DNA of 64,000 nt, from positions 62,001 through 126,000 of the forward strand of contig WGMA01000020.1 in the NCBI GenBank assembly GCA_016125285.1, in the 5' to 3' direction. The stretch is from Phycisphaera sp. GTDB lineage: Bacteria; Planctomycetota; Phycisphaerae; Phycisphaerales; Zrk34. Both the position numbers and the translations under genes were made by a program. Positions 16,476 to 25,530 of this stretch are shown one piece after another (the first letter of the stretch is position 1; each line of letters starts with the position of its first letter). The notes beneath the pieces are model-generated. The model did not search any database and had not been told where the DNA came from. It saw only the letters and a list, made by a program, of their open reading frames with translations.

Positions 16476-19400
16476 CTATTCCCGCGAGCCCGGCGTGATC
16501 TTCAGCTTCACGTCCTTGCCGTCGCGCTGGACCGTCACGGTCGTCTCCACGCCGATCTTCACGTCGCCGATCGCGTAGGTGTAGTCGTAGATGTTCTCGA
16601 CCTTCTTGCCGTTGAACTCGACGATGATGTCGCCCGTGCGCAGGCCCGCCTTGTCCGCCGGGCCGTCCTTCGCCACGCCCGACAGCTTCACGCCCTTCAG
16701 GTCGCCCTGCGCGTAATCCGGGATCGTGCCGAGGTAAGCACGCAGCCCGCCGCCGCGACCCGCCGTCGGACGCTTCATCGCGATGTAGTCCGGTTGCGTG
16801 TCCGCCATCGTCAGCGAGCGCGTGATCAGGTAGACGAACTTCGCCACCCGCGCCATGTCGTCGTAGTTCAGCAGGTCCGGCGTGTCGCGCGGCGTGTGGT
16901 ACTCGTCGTGCGAACCGGTGAACGCCGCGAGGATCGGCACGCCGTGCGTGTAGAACGGCGTCGAGTCCGTCGGCAGGTACGCGTCGGCCTGCGTCACGAT
17001 GTTCAGCCCGACCGGCACGTTCGCCCGCTCGATCATCGAGCTCCACGCGTCGCTCGACCCCAGGCCCTGCACGATCAGCTTGTCGCGGTACCGGCCGACC
17101 ATGTCCATGTTCACGTACGCCGCGATCTCACGTTCCTTCGCCGCCGCGCCGTGCGCGTGCTCGCCGCTCGCCGGCTTGGCATCACCATGCGGCGCATCCT
17201 TCGCATCGTCCTTCGCCTCGCCGTGCGGCGCTTCGTGCGCCGCCGCCGCGTGCTCATGTCCGCCGCCGTGCGCCGGCTTGATCATCTTGTCTACGAACGC
17301 GCTCGATCCGAGCAGGCCCAGCTCCTCGCCGGACCACGCCGCGAAGATCACGTCGCGCTTGAGCTTCAGCTTGCCCGAACGCTTGGCGTCGGCCATGTAC
17401 TGCGCGATCTCGAGCATCGACGCCGTGCCCGACGCGTTGTCGTCGGCGCCGTAGTGGATCTTGTTCTCCTCGTCCTTGCGGGCGCGCGACCCGGACGCGC
17501 CGTGGCCGAGGTGGTCGACGTGTCCGCCGACGATCACGACCTCCTTGCTCGGCGCGTCGCCCGCGTTGAGCCGCGCCAGCACGTTCCGCCCGGTGCGCTT
17601 CTCCTTGAGGATGTCGACGTTCGCGCCGAGCTTAACGCCCTTGAGGTCGAAGCTCATCACCATCTCGCCCTTGTCCAGCGTGTCCTGCAGCGCCTTGAGG
17701 TCCTTGCCCGACGCCGCGAGCCACGCCGACGCGACCTCGTCCGTCACGCTGATCGCGGCGATCGACGTGCCCGCCAACGACGTGTCGAACTGCAGCGGCA
17801 CGAGCTGGTCGTTCACCTTCGAATTCGGCCCGCTGACGACGATGATCCCCGCCGCGCCCTTGTCGCGCGCGATCATCGCCTTGTGACGCAGCGCCGCGTA
17901 ACGCGCCAGCTCCGTGCGGCGGTCCTTGTCGATGTTCTCCGGCTGATACCGAAGCACCATCACCCACTTGCCCTTGACGTCCGAGTGCACGTACGAGTCG
18001 TACTCGTCGCCGGTCTTGTCGCCCGGCGCGACGATGCCGTAGCCCGCGAACGTGATCTCCGTCGGGTCGACCTTGCCGACCTGCGAGAACGCCATCGGCC
18101 GCCACTGATCGTCCGCCTTGTACGACACGTCGGCCGCGCCCTCGCGCTTCATCGCCAGCGTGTTGCCCTCGCCGAGCTTCACGCCCGACGTGAAGGTGAA
18201 CGGCATGAAGTACCCGCCGTCATCGCCCGCGGGCTCGAGCCCGTAGTGCTTGAACGCCTCGGCGACGTACTCGGTGGCCATCTGCTCGCCGGGCGTGCCG
18301 GTCAGGCGGCCCTCGAGCGGGTCCGACGCGAGCACCGCGATGATCTGCCGCAGGTCCGTCGCGTCGATGGCGGGCGCCGCGCCGAAGGGCGTCGTGAGAC
18401 CTTCCTTCAACAGGTTCTTCATCGCGGCGTGCAGCGCGTCCTTCGTCGACGCGTCGCCCTGGTTCGCCACGGCATCGCCGTCCAGCCCCAGCAGCTTCGT
18501 CGCTTCCTTGTCGTTCCAGTCCGCGATGTAGATCTGCGACTGCTTCTTCGGCGTGCGGTTCGTCGTCCACGCCAGCTTCTTGCCGTCCGGGCTGAACACC
18601 GGCAGGCCGTCGAACCCCGGCGTGTACGTCACACGCACCGGCTCGTGCTCGCCCATCGCGTCGACCATATACAGCTCGAAGTTCGCGAACCCGTGCTTGT
18701 TCGTCGCGAAGATCAGGTACTTGCCCGACGGGTGGTAGTACGGCGCCCACGACATCGCGTTGAGCTTCGTGATCTGCCTCACGTCCGAACCGTCGAGGTT
18801 CATCGTGTACACCTCGGCGAGCAGGCCGTCAGGCGTGAACCGACGCCAGCAGATCCGCTTGCCGTCGGGGCTGAAGAACGGCCCGCCGTCGTACCCCTTC
18901 ACGTCCGTTAGCCGCCGCACGTTCGAGCCGTCGGCGTTCATCAGGTAGATGTCCATCATGTACGACTTGTCACGCTCGAACGTCGCGGCGTCCTCGGCCG
19001 AGAGCTTCTCGGTGTACCCCGCGCGGTTCGACGCGAACGCGATCAGCTTGCCGTCCGGCGAGTACGATCCCTCGGCGTCGTAGCCCAGCGTGTGCGTCAG
19101 GTTGCGGTACCGCTTCGTGTCGGCGTTGTACTCGATGATGTCGAAGTGCTCGTCATAGTCCCACGAGTAGCGGCGCTGCTTGCCCGACGCGCGGAACTCC
19201 AGCTCGGCCGTCTGCTTCGCCTTCGCCTCGGGGTCCTCCTGCGTCGAGGCGAACATCACACGCTTGCCGTCGGGGTGGATCCACGCGCACGTCGTCTTGC
19301 CGTACCCGGGCGAGACGCGCTCCGTGTCGCCGGTCTCGAGGTCGAGCACGTAGATCTGATAGAACGGGTTGTCGTCCTGCCGCTCGGACTGGAACACCAT

Positions 19401-19589
19401 CTTCGTGCCGTCGGCGTTGAAGTAGCCCTCGCCGCTGCGCTTGCCGTCGAAGGTGAGCTGGCGGGCGTGGCCGAGCAGGGTGGCCTCGGCGCTCGCGGGG
19501 TCGACTTTCTCCTCGTCCGCCGCGCGGATGGCGGTCGTGGTCAGCAGGGTCGCGACGACGAAAAACGCGATGCGTGTGATCTTTGTCAT
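16476..19589 (-). CDS. Secreted M28 metallopeptidase with TolB propeller and PDZ domain
   Basis: Exported 1037-residue multidomain aminopeptidase. A signal peptide (MTKITRIAFFVVATLLTTTA, cleavage after IRAA) leads into a PD40/TolB-type beta-propeller (~35-350) with repeated SPDGK-type strands, a linker, a PA-like insert (GYGIVAPGDKTGDEYDSY, ~520-600) and the M28 zinc catalytic region: GGHVDHLGHG, GADDNASGTASMLE, AAWSGEELGLLGS, VNMDMVGR, and HDEYHTPRDT. A His/Ala/Asp-rich stretch of about 45 residues (~770-815) interrupts the catalytic domain. A PDZ domain (~950-1037, GLRTGDIIVEFNGKKV) closes the protein. The predicted job is extracytoplasmic peptide breakdown. It follows the small membrane protein gene by 56 bases. 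Confidence 0.9.
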   Translation of the reverse strand: MTKITRIAFFVVATLLTTTAIRAADEEKVDPASAEATLLGHARQLTFDGKRSGEGYFNADGTKMVFQSERQDDNPFYQIYVLDLETGDTERVSPGYGKTTCAWIHPDGKRVMFASTQEDPEAKAKQTAELEFRASGKQRRYSWDYDEHFDIIEYNADTKRYRNLTHTLGYDAEGSYSPDGKLIAFASNRAGYTEKLSAEDAATFERDKSYMMDIYLMNADGSNVRRLTDVKGYDGGPFFSPDGKRICWRRFTPDGLLAEVYTMNLDGSDVRQITKLNAMSWAPYYHPSGKYLIFATNKHGFANFELYMVDAMGEHEPVRVTYTPGFDGLPVFSPDGKKLAWTTNRTPKKQSQIYIADWNDKEATKLLGLDGDAVANQGDASTKDALHAAMKNLLKEGLTTPFGAAPAIDATDLRQIIAVLASDPLEGRLTGTPGEQMATEYVAEAFKHYGLEPAGDDGGYFMPFTFTSGVKLGEGNTLAMKREGAADVSYKADDQWRPMAFSQVGKVDPTEITFAGYGIVAPGDKTGDEYDSYVHSDVKGKWVMVLRYQPENIDKDRRTELARYAALRHKAMIARDKGAAGIIVVSGPNSKVNDQLVPLQFDTSLAGTSIAAISVTDEVASAWLAASGKDLKALQDTLDKGEMVMSFDLKGVKLGANVDILKEKRTGRNVLARLNAGDAPSKEVVIVGGHVDHLGHGASGSRARKDEENKIHYGADDNASGTASMLEIAQYMADAKRSGKLKLKRDVIFAAWSGEELGLLGSSAFVDKMIKPAHGGGHEHAAAAHEAPHGEAKDDAKDAPHGDAKPASGEHAHGAAAKEREIAAYVNMDMVGRYRDKLIVQGLGSSDAWSSMIERANVPVGLNIVTQADAYLPTDSTPFYTHGVPILAAFTGSHDEYHTPRDTPDLLNYDDMARVAKFVYLITRSLTMADTQPDYIAMKRPTAGRGGGLRAYLGTIPDYAQGDLKGVKLSGVAKDGPADKAGLRTGDIIVEFNGKKVENIYDYTYAIGDVKIGVETTVTVQRDGKDVKLKITPGSRE

Positions 19590-19645
19590 GGTGAATGACG
19601 ATATCTCTGCACATGAGCGCAGACAAGGATTCTAAAGGTGTGAAA

Positions 19646-19882
19646 TCACTCCGACATGTCGTCCTCGACGCGGTACAAACTAAGCGCCGACGCGAGAAAC
19701 GCGAGTGATGTGAGCGAAAACAATACGCCTCCCCAAAATGCGACTTCCTGAAACTGGCCCCATCCCGCATATAAGCCCGCAGCGCCAGGGAGCGCCCACA
19801 CGAATGCAAATCCCAGGCACGCGCTCCTTTCGAGACATCTTTTCTTAGGCGATTTCGCGGTTGGTTCGTCTCGAGACGGCAT
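19646..19882 (-). CDS. Small two-helix membrane protein
   Basis: A 78-residue product: a charged N-terminus (MPSRDEPTAKSPKKR), two hydrophobic helices (about residues 20-41 and 46-66, the second GGVLFSLTSLAFLASALSL) and an acidic tail. I do not recognise a family. The start is well supported: the stop codon of the upstream DUF1080 gene runs into TGAGGA, an overlapping Shine-Dalgarno eight bases before ATG 19882, so the two genes look translationally coupled. Its base composition is less GC-biased than its neighbours. It may be an accessory membrane protein of the DUF1080/peptidase gene string; function unknown. Confidence 0.65.
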   Translation of the reverse strand: MPSRDEPTAKSPKKRCLERSACLGFAFVWALPGAAGLYAGWGQFQEVAFWGGVLFSLTSLAFLASALSLYRVEDDMSE

Positions 19883-19893
19883 CCATTTGTTCC

Positions 19894-21090
19894 TCACGGG
19901 TTCTTCGACAGGATGTCGATGTTCTTGAACTCCACGTGCATGTCCATGCCGCCGTGCAGCTGCAGGCCGAAGTGTCCGACCGACGCGCCGGGGTCGTTCG
20001 TCACCTCCGCGGTCTTGTAGCCGTTGACGTGCACGACCACGCGGCCCTCGTACGCCGAGACGATCATCGTGTTCCACGCGTCCGGCCTGTACCACTTCTC
20101 CACGTCCTTCGCGTCGGGCTTGACCACCCACGCGCGTCCGCCCGTCTCGTACAGCCCGCCGGTGTCCTTCTCCGGATCGATCTCCGCCTGCAGCCCCTTC
20201 ACCGCCACCGCGTCGTTCGTCGGCTCGGCGCGGAAGTAGAACCCGCTGTTGCCACGCACCGACTTGTAGACCACACGCACCGTGAAGTCCGCGTAGCTCG
20301 CGTCGCTCAGCAGCATGCCGTGCTGCGCCTCGCTCTTGTCCGACAGCCCGACGAGCACGCCGTCGTTCACCCGCCACGACCCGCCGGGCAGCTCCTGCCA
20401 GCCCTTCAAGTCTTTGCCGTTGAACAGCGGCTTCCAGTGCTCGATCGGCATCTTCCAGTACTTGATGTTGCGGAAGCGATACGTCTTGTTGTAGTTGCCG
20501 TCGTGCTGAATCGCGATGTGCCCCGACAGGCGCTCGGCGTCGTAGATGTCGTCCACGAGCTGCCGGTTGACGTACGTGCGGATGTGCGCCCCGACCGCCT
20601 CGATGCGGATGTGGTTCCACAGCCCGTCGCGGAACGCGTCCTTCTTCGGGTCCGGCTCGCCGTCCGCCAGCCAGCCGCGCTGCGAGTCGTACACGCTGCC
20701 GCTGCGCCGCTGACGCGTCGAGTCGATCTCCGCCTGGTACCCCAGCACGTCCCCGTCCTTCGCGTCTTCGTCGGCGCGGAACAGGATGCCGCTGTTCGCG
20801 CCCTCGGGGATGTTCGCCTCGGCCTCGAGGATGAAGTCGCCCATCACACGGTCGAACACCAGGTAACCCTTGCCGGACGTCGTCGACCCCACGAGCGTCT
20901 CGCCGACCCACTTCCAGTCCGCGTTGCCGAACTTGTGCCAGCCGTTGAGCGTCTGCCCCTGGAACATCGGGATCAGCAGCTCCTTCTTTTCGTCGCCACG
21001 CGTCGCGCCCGGCGTGACCAGCGCGAACGCCACCGCCAGCGTCGTGAGAAGCGGGACGACGATTCGATTACCTCGGAACATGTCAGTCAT
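19894..21090 (-). CDS. Tandem DUF1080 (3-keto-disaccharide hydrolase-like) exported protein
   Basis: A 398-residue exported protein with a signal peptide (hydrophobic core VVPLLTTLAVAFALV) and two DUF1080 domains, residues ~38-205 and ~220-395. Each domain opens with FxGxxLxGW (FQGQTLNGW; FNGKDLKGW), has a VGxT/VGLS strand, an NSG(I/F)xFR motif, YQAEID or LQAEID, and a closing F(R)NI strand. This is a concanavalin-like sandwich family very common in planctomycetes and annotated from studied members as acting on 3-keto-glycosides. It starts five bases after the stop of the single-domain paralogue, so the pair is one transcript. Periplasmic or surface sugar processing is the likely role; the substrate is not readable. 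Confidence 0.9.
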   Translation of the reverse strand: MTDMFRGNRIVVPLLTTLAVAFALVTPGATRGDEKKELLIPMFQGQTLNGWHKFGNADWKWVGETLVGSTTSGKGYLVFDRVMGDFILEAEANIPEGANSGILFRADEDAKDGDVLGYQAEIDSTRQRRSGSVYDSQRGWLADGEPDPKKDAFRDGLWNHIRIEAVGAHIRTYVNRQLVDDIYDAERLSGHIAIQHDGNYNKTYRFRNIKYWKMPIEHWKPLFNGKDLKGWQELPGGSWRVNDGVLVGLSDKSEAQHGMLLSDASYADFTVRVVYKSVRGNSGFYFRAEPTNDAVAVKGLQAEIDPEKDTGGLYETGGRAWVVKPDAKDVEKWYRPDAWNTMIVSAYEGRVVVHVNGYKTAEVTNDPGASVGHFGLQLHGGMDMHVEFKNIDILSKNP

Positions 21091-21095
21091 GATGG

Positions 21096-21824
21096 TTACT
21101 TGCTCAGTTCTTTGATGCGGAGATTGCGCCAGCGGACGAACTCGGGCTCCGTCTTCTTGCCGACGCCGTGAACCTGCAGCCCGATGAAGCCCGACGGCGT
21201 GAGGTCGTCGGTGATCTCGGCGCGCGGCTCGCCGTTAAGCCACGTCTTGATCGAATCGCCCTTCGCCTCGACGCGGATCTTGTTCCAATCGCCGACCTTG
21301 TAGAGCTTTTTGCCCTGCTCGGTGACCGCCGCCGCGTCGCCGCCCTTGGCGCCGGGGAACAGCCACCCGCGCCGACCCTCGTCGTAGATCCCGCCGACCC
21401 ACATGCGGTTGAGCTTGTCGGCGTCGATTTCGATCTGGTAGCCGTGCACGCGACCCGCCGCGATCTTCTTGCCCGCCTCCGTGACCTCCTTGTCGTGCGC
21501 GTTCGAGCGGATCTGCACGCCGCTGTTCAGGTCCACCGCCTTGAACTCGTACTCGAGGATAAAGTCGGTGTAGATCTTCTTCGTGCACAGGAAGCTGTTG
21601 GGCGTGTTGGGGACGGACTGCCCGACGATCGCGTCACCCTCGATCGAGTACTTCGCCACGCCGCCTTTCTGCTCGAAGTTGTCCAGATCCTTGCCGTTGA
21701 ACAGCGAGACGAAGCCGTCGTCGTCCGCCGCCTGGGCGCGGGTCGACAGGCCGAACGAGCCCGCCGCAACGAGCAGGGCGGCGACGGTGCACAACGTCAT
21801 TACGCGCGTGAACTTCGTGGTCAT
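21096..21824 (-). CDS. DUF1080 exported protein
   Basis: A 242-residue single DUF1080 domain with a signal peptide (MTTKFTRVMTLCTVAALLVA, cleavage near TRAQA-AD). The domain shows FNGKDLDNFE, SIEGDAIVGQS, FILEYEFKAVDLNSGVQIRS, GYQIEIDADK and the closing FVRWRNLRIKEL. An AGGAC lies 8-9 bases before ATG 21824; earlier in-frame codons do not encode signal-like sequence. It is probably the first gene of the minus-strand string that includes the tandem paralogue, the small membrane protein and the M28 peptidase. As for its neighbour, 3-keto-disaccharide hydrolysis is a family inference. Confidence 0.9.
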   Translation of the reverse strand: MTTKFTRVMTLCTVAALLVAAGSFGLSTRAQAADDDGFVSLFNGKDLDNFEQKGGVAKYSIEGDAIVGQSVPNTPNSFLCTKKIYTDFILEYEFKAVDLNSGVQIRSNAHDKEVTEAGKKIAAGRVHGYQIEIDADKLNRMWVGGIYDEGRRGWLFPGAKGGDAAAVTEQGKKLYKVGDWNKIRVEAKGDSIKTWLNGEPRAEITDDLTPSGFIGLQVHGVGKKTEPEFVRWRNLRIKELSK

Positions 21825-21999
21825 GGATGGGGTGTCCTGTTGTGGGGTGAAACGCAGGGCCACGGGAGATCGCGACCTTCGACGACCATGATACGTGGAC
21901 GCGGGTAGACAGACAACACGGCGAAATCAGGGCGTGCGACGCTCATCGCTAATGTGTACGCCGCCCGCGGGATCGTCGTTCGCGCGGGTTTCGCCCGTG

Positions 22000-24900
22000 T
22001 CACTTGTCGCCCAGGCACAGCACGCGGCCGTCGGTCGTGCTCAGGTACACGCGGCCGTTGGCGATCGACAGGCCGTCCCACAGCGGCGGGGCGACCGTCT
22101 GGCTCGCGACGACCTTGCCGTCGGCGGTCGAGCGGATCTGCACGTGGCCGTCGGACAGGGCGACGTACACGCGGTCGCCCGCCCAGACCATCGCCTGCAC
22201 GGCCGCGCCTTTCGCGACATCCTTCGCGGCGGCGTCGGCGATCGGCGCCTTCCACGTCGCGTCCTTCGCGAGGCGCGCGCTGGGCCACGCCTCGCCGTCG
22301 GCCTTGTTGCTTTCGCCCGAGCCCGTCCAGCCGGTGATCCACTTCGGGACGAACTTCTTGAGGCTCGCGTCGTCGAAGTCGCGCCGGTACAGCGACCGGC
22401 GGTCTTCGGTGCAGCCGATCACCGAGCTCGCCTTGAACGCGACCAGCGCGCGCATCGGGTCGAACGTTTTGGTGCGCTGCTGATTGCGCGGGGCGTACGT
22501 CCAGCAGCCGCGCGGCGCCCACACCTGCCCGTCGCCGGTGTCGAACTTCGCGAACACGTTCCACGGCTGCACGCTCATCTCGCCGTTGCCGCGGTCGAAC
22601 GACCACCGCGACATCGACACGCCGTCGCCTTCCTTGAACAGCAGGTCGAAGTTGTCGAACTCGAGGCCCGAGCTGTTGTAGAAGCCCTTCTGCGGCACCG
22701 AGTTCAACCGCTGCGACCACTTCAGCTCGCCGCTGCGCGGGTCGACCGCGAACACGAAGATGCCGCCGTCGGCCAAAGGCTGTCGGCCCGACGCGTAGTA
22801 CGCCGTATCGTCGATCACCAGCACGCTGCCCGGCACCGGCCACGGCGACTCGACCTGCCCGTACGCCACGATCCGCTCGTCGAGCGGCGCGGCGCTGCGA
22901 CGCCACACCATCGCGCCGTTGTCGGCGCGCAGGCAGTACACCCAGCCCGCCTTCGAGCCGAACAGGCACAGCCCGTTGTGCAGCGTCGGTGCGGTGTCGA
23001 CGCGGCCGTCGGCGCGGAAACGCCAGCGCACCTTGCCCGTCGCCGCGTCCATCGCCACCACCTCGTGCGCGTCCGGCCGGGCCACGACCGCCAGGCCGTT
23101 CGACACGACCGCCGGCGTCACCGGGCCCTTCGCGAACGGGTCCTCCGCCCAGTCCAGCGCCAGCGGTTCGGACACGACGCTCTGCCCGAGTGCCACGCTC
23201 CACAGCGTGTCGAGCTTCGCGGGGCCCGCCGCCGCGGTCGCACCGCTGCGGTTGGCGTCGCCGCGGTAGATCGGCCAGTCGGTGTCCGCCGGCTTCGCTT
23301 CGCTCGCCTCGGGCGCCTTGGCGTCGCCGCGCTCGATTGCAAAGTCGATCTCGCCGATCGGCTTCGTCGCGGGGTTGCCGTTGGGGCGCTCTGCGGCGAG
23401 CGCGGCGTATCCGCGCAGCATCGGCCAGCACACGCAGTGCTTCGGCGCGACGTACAGCAGGCCGTTCGCCGGGATCCAGCCCGCGTCACGCCCGCACGCC
23501 GCCTTGGTGATCTGGTTCGCGTCGGTCTGCCCGTTGGCGATGTCGGTCAGGTTCATCTCGCCGGAGAGGATGAACCGCGGCGTGGCGACGGGCGGGAAGC
23601 AGTGCGCGAGTCCGGCGGGGTAGGTCTGCGAGGTGACGCCGGTGTGGAAGTTGATCGCCGAGACCTGCGTCGGCTCGCTCGTCTTGCCCTCGCCTCGCCC
23701 GCCGTGCAGCACCCACATGTCCTCGCCGACGAACATCGCGCGGGCCTGTCGCATGTGGCTCTGCGCGGGCAGGTACGGGTGGTCGAGCACGGGCTCGCCG
23801 GTCAGCGCCGACAGCAGGTGCAGCGCGTTGCCCGGGCCGTCGTTGTTCAGCGTCGACACCTCGTACGCGATCACGTCGTGGTAGGCGACGCATCGGTTGA
23901 CGCCCGCGATCCACTCGTCGCCGTCGCGCTTCCACAGCGGCTTGCCGGTCTCGGCGTCGAGCGCGACGGCCGCGGGCTTCTGACCGCGCCGCGGGTCGCC
24001 GGTGATCAGCCCGACGCGCCCGGCGTGGTACACCAGGTTCCGCGGCGCGATCGCCTCGTAACGCCACTTGCGCTGACCGCTCGCCACGTCGAACGCCGAC
24101 ACCGCGTCATCGCCGACCGCGATCATCACGCCCGCCTCGGCCACGACCTGCTTCGGCTTGCCCGCCTCCTTGAACGCGTGCGCCACCTCGCCGGTCGCGC
24201 CGTCCATCGCACGCAGCTCGCCCTCGTCGTACACGAACAGCAGCCCGCCGTCCGCGACGGGCGGCACGCTGTCGGCCGTGACGCGGTACCCGAACCCGCC
24301 GCGCGCCGGCGTCGGCGTCAGCCCCTTCTGCCACAGCCGCAGCCCGTTGAACGCGTCACGCACCAGCACGCCGCCGTAGTAGTTGCGGCCGGCCTCGCTG
24401 ATCATGCTGCTGACTTCCTGCCAAGGCCCGGCCACCCAGCGGATGCGCCGCGGCGGGCCCACGATCGTGTCGTTCGACACCGTGTTGCCGTTGGCGCCGT
24501 GGCCCGGGTGCGACCACGTGTCCATCTCCTTCGGCCAGGGCTTGCGACCGCTGATCCACTTGCCGCCCGACGCGTCGCTCGCCTGCTTGATGTCCGTCAG
24601 CCCCATCGCCGTGAGCCGCGCCGCGTCGACCTCGCCCGCGTCGGCCAGCACCAGGCCGTTGGGGCACAGCACGCGGCTCGCCTCGTCCCAATCGATCCGA
24701 CCGGCCTGCCCGCCGCGGATGATCAGCACGTTGACCAGCCGCTCGGTGTAAGGCAGATGCTTGACGTCGTCGCGCCGCTCGATCGAGATCGTGCCGTACA
24801 GTTTCGCCGCACGCTGCTGCGCCGCGTCGACCGCCTTCGCGTCGGTGTCCAGCACGTGGACGAGGTACCGACCGTCCGCCGCCAGCGCCGACGCCAGACC

Positions 24901-25095
24901 GGTGTCCGCCGCGCCGACCTGAACGCACAGCCCGCCGTGCACCCCCAACGCCTGCACGAACCGCACCTGCGCCGCGCCGTCCGCGCCGCTTGCCTCCGGC
25001 GTGTCCTTCGCCCGCAGTGCGCCCGCGATCAACACGATGAGGCACGCCGCGGCCGTCATGACCCGGCGCGTACCGACCGTTGTCCACATGCCCAT
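22000..25095 (-). CDS. Exported methyltransferase-like / PQQ-propeller fusion
   Basis: A 1031-residue exported protein. After a signal peptide (core MTAAACLIVLIAGALRA) come ~160 residues with the shape of a class I SAM methyltransferase: GLCVQVGAADTGLASALAA, HVLDTDAKAVDAA and LVNVLIIRGGQAGRIDWDEASRVLCPNGLVL. The SAM loop is degenerate. From ~200 on there are repeated PQQ-enzyme/BamB-type blades such as VVAMDAATGKVRWRF, VALDAETGKPLWKR, VFAVDPRSGELKWSQ and the closing VYLSTTDGRVLCLG, enough for an eight-bladed propeller plus insertions. GGAG lies eight bases before ATG 25095. Such proteins are probably extracytoplasmic; PQQ binding, methyl transfer or simple scaffolding cannot be separated by eye. 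Confidence 0.8.
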   Translation of the reverse strand: MGMWTTVGTRRVMTAAACLIVLIAGALRAKDTPEASGADGAAQVRFVQALGVHGGLCVQVGAADTGLASALAADGRYLVHVLDTDAKAVDAAQQRAAKLYGTISIERRDDVKHLPYTERLVNVLIIRGGQAGRIDWDEASRVLCPNGLVLADAGEVDAARLTAMGLTDIKQASDASGGKWISGRKPWPKEMDTWSHPGHGANGNTVSNDTIVGPPRRIRWVAGPWQEVSSMISEAGRNYYGGVLVRDAFNGLRLWQKGLTPTPARGGFGYRVTADSVPPVADGGLLFVYDEGELRAMDGATGEVAHAFKEAGKPKQVVAEAGVMIAVGDDAVSAFDVASGQRKWRYEAIAPRNLVYHAGRVGLITGDPRRGQKPAAVALDAETGKPLWKRDGDEWIAGVNRCVAYHDVIAYEVSTLNNDGPGNALHLLSALTGEPVLDHPYLPAQSHMRQARAMFVGEDMWVLHGGRGEGKTSEPTQVSAINFHTGVTSQTYPAGLAHCFPPVATPRFILSGEMNLTDIANGQTDANQITKAACGRDAGWIPANGLLYVAPKHCVCWPMLRGYAALAAERPNGNPATKPIGEIDFAIERGDAKAPEASEAKPADTDWPIYRGDANRSGATAAAGPAKLDTLWSVALGQSVVSEPLALDWAEDPFAKGPVTPAVVSNGLAVVARPDAHEVVAMDAATGKVRWRFRADGRVDTAPTLHNGLCLFGSKAGWVYCLRADNGAMVWRRSAAPLDERIVAYGQVESPWPVPGSVLVIDDTAYYASGRQPLADGGIFVFAVDPRSGELKWSQRLNSVPQKGFYNSSGLEFDNFDLLFKEGDGVSMSRWSFDRGNGEMSVQPWNVFAKFDTGDGQVWAPRGCWTYAPRNQQRTKTFDPMRALVAFKASSVIGCTEDRRSLYRRDFDDASLKKFVPKWITGWTGSGESNKADGEAWPSARLAKDATWKAPIADAAAKDVAKGAAVQAMVWAGDRVYVALSDGHVQIRSTADGKVVASQTVAPPLWDGLSIANGRVYLSTTDGRVLCLGDK

Positions 25096-25530
25096 GTCCT
25101 AAGCTCCGTATCGAGATCTGTTACGCGGCATTGTACCCCACGACCACGCGCCGGGCCGCGCAGGTCGACTGTTCTATTTGGACGCGGTGGCACAGGCCTC
25201 GCGGCGTCGACGCACGGGGTGCGATTGCTTGCGGGGGGAGGGTTGATTCTTCATTTTCCATTTGCCAATTTCCATTTTCCATTTTTCGGGGGGGGAGGGG
25301 CCCGACGCGGTGGGTTTCGTTCTGAGCCTGCCCGTCGCATGTTTATGGCAGCCGTTGGATCTCACCTGATTCCCCCCTTGCGCACCGAAAAACCGGCCAT
25401 GACACGCTGTGTCAGGCCAAACACCCCGTAAAACGGGCATAATGTCACATTCAGTATTGTATGCAGCGAGCGGCAGAATATCCAATCAAAAACCGAACAA
25501 AACCGGATTATGCTGCGTGCTGGGCTGGCG
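25096..25530. other. 435-base spacer with hairpins and AT-rich tract
   Basis: No gene is seen. The stretch holds the upstream region of the PQQ fusion gene, an AT-rich tract at 25243-25286 built of repeated ATTTTCC/ATTTGCC units, and two adjacent hairpins: GGCC(A)TGACAC with GTGTCAGGCC (25395-25418) and CCCGT with ACGGG (25425-25437). Neither is followed by a T-run on a strand that needs a terminator. Confidence 0.5.
25243..25286. repeat. AT-rich degenerate repeat tract
   Basis: Short imperfect repeats of CATTTTCCATTT and CCAATTTC type in otherwise GC-rich DNA. Similar in texture to the arms at 16364-16470 and 44874-44972, but only one arm is present. Confidence 0.4.

Noticed and set aside
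25243-25286. CRISPR-like repeat
   Set aside because: The repeated words are short and irregular, without constant spacer length or unique spacers.
21895-25431. Open frame of over 1100 codons opposite the PQQ fusion gene
   Set aside because: Low-complexity His/Arg/Ala product with no recognisable domain; the minus strand encodes a signal peptide and propeller blades.
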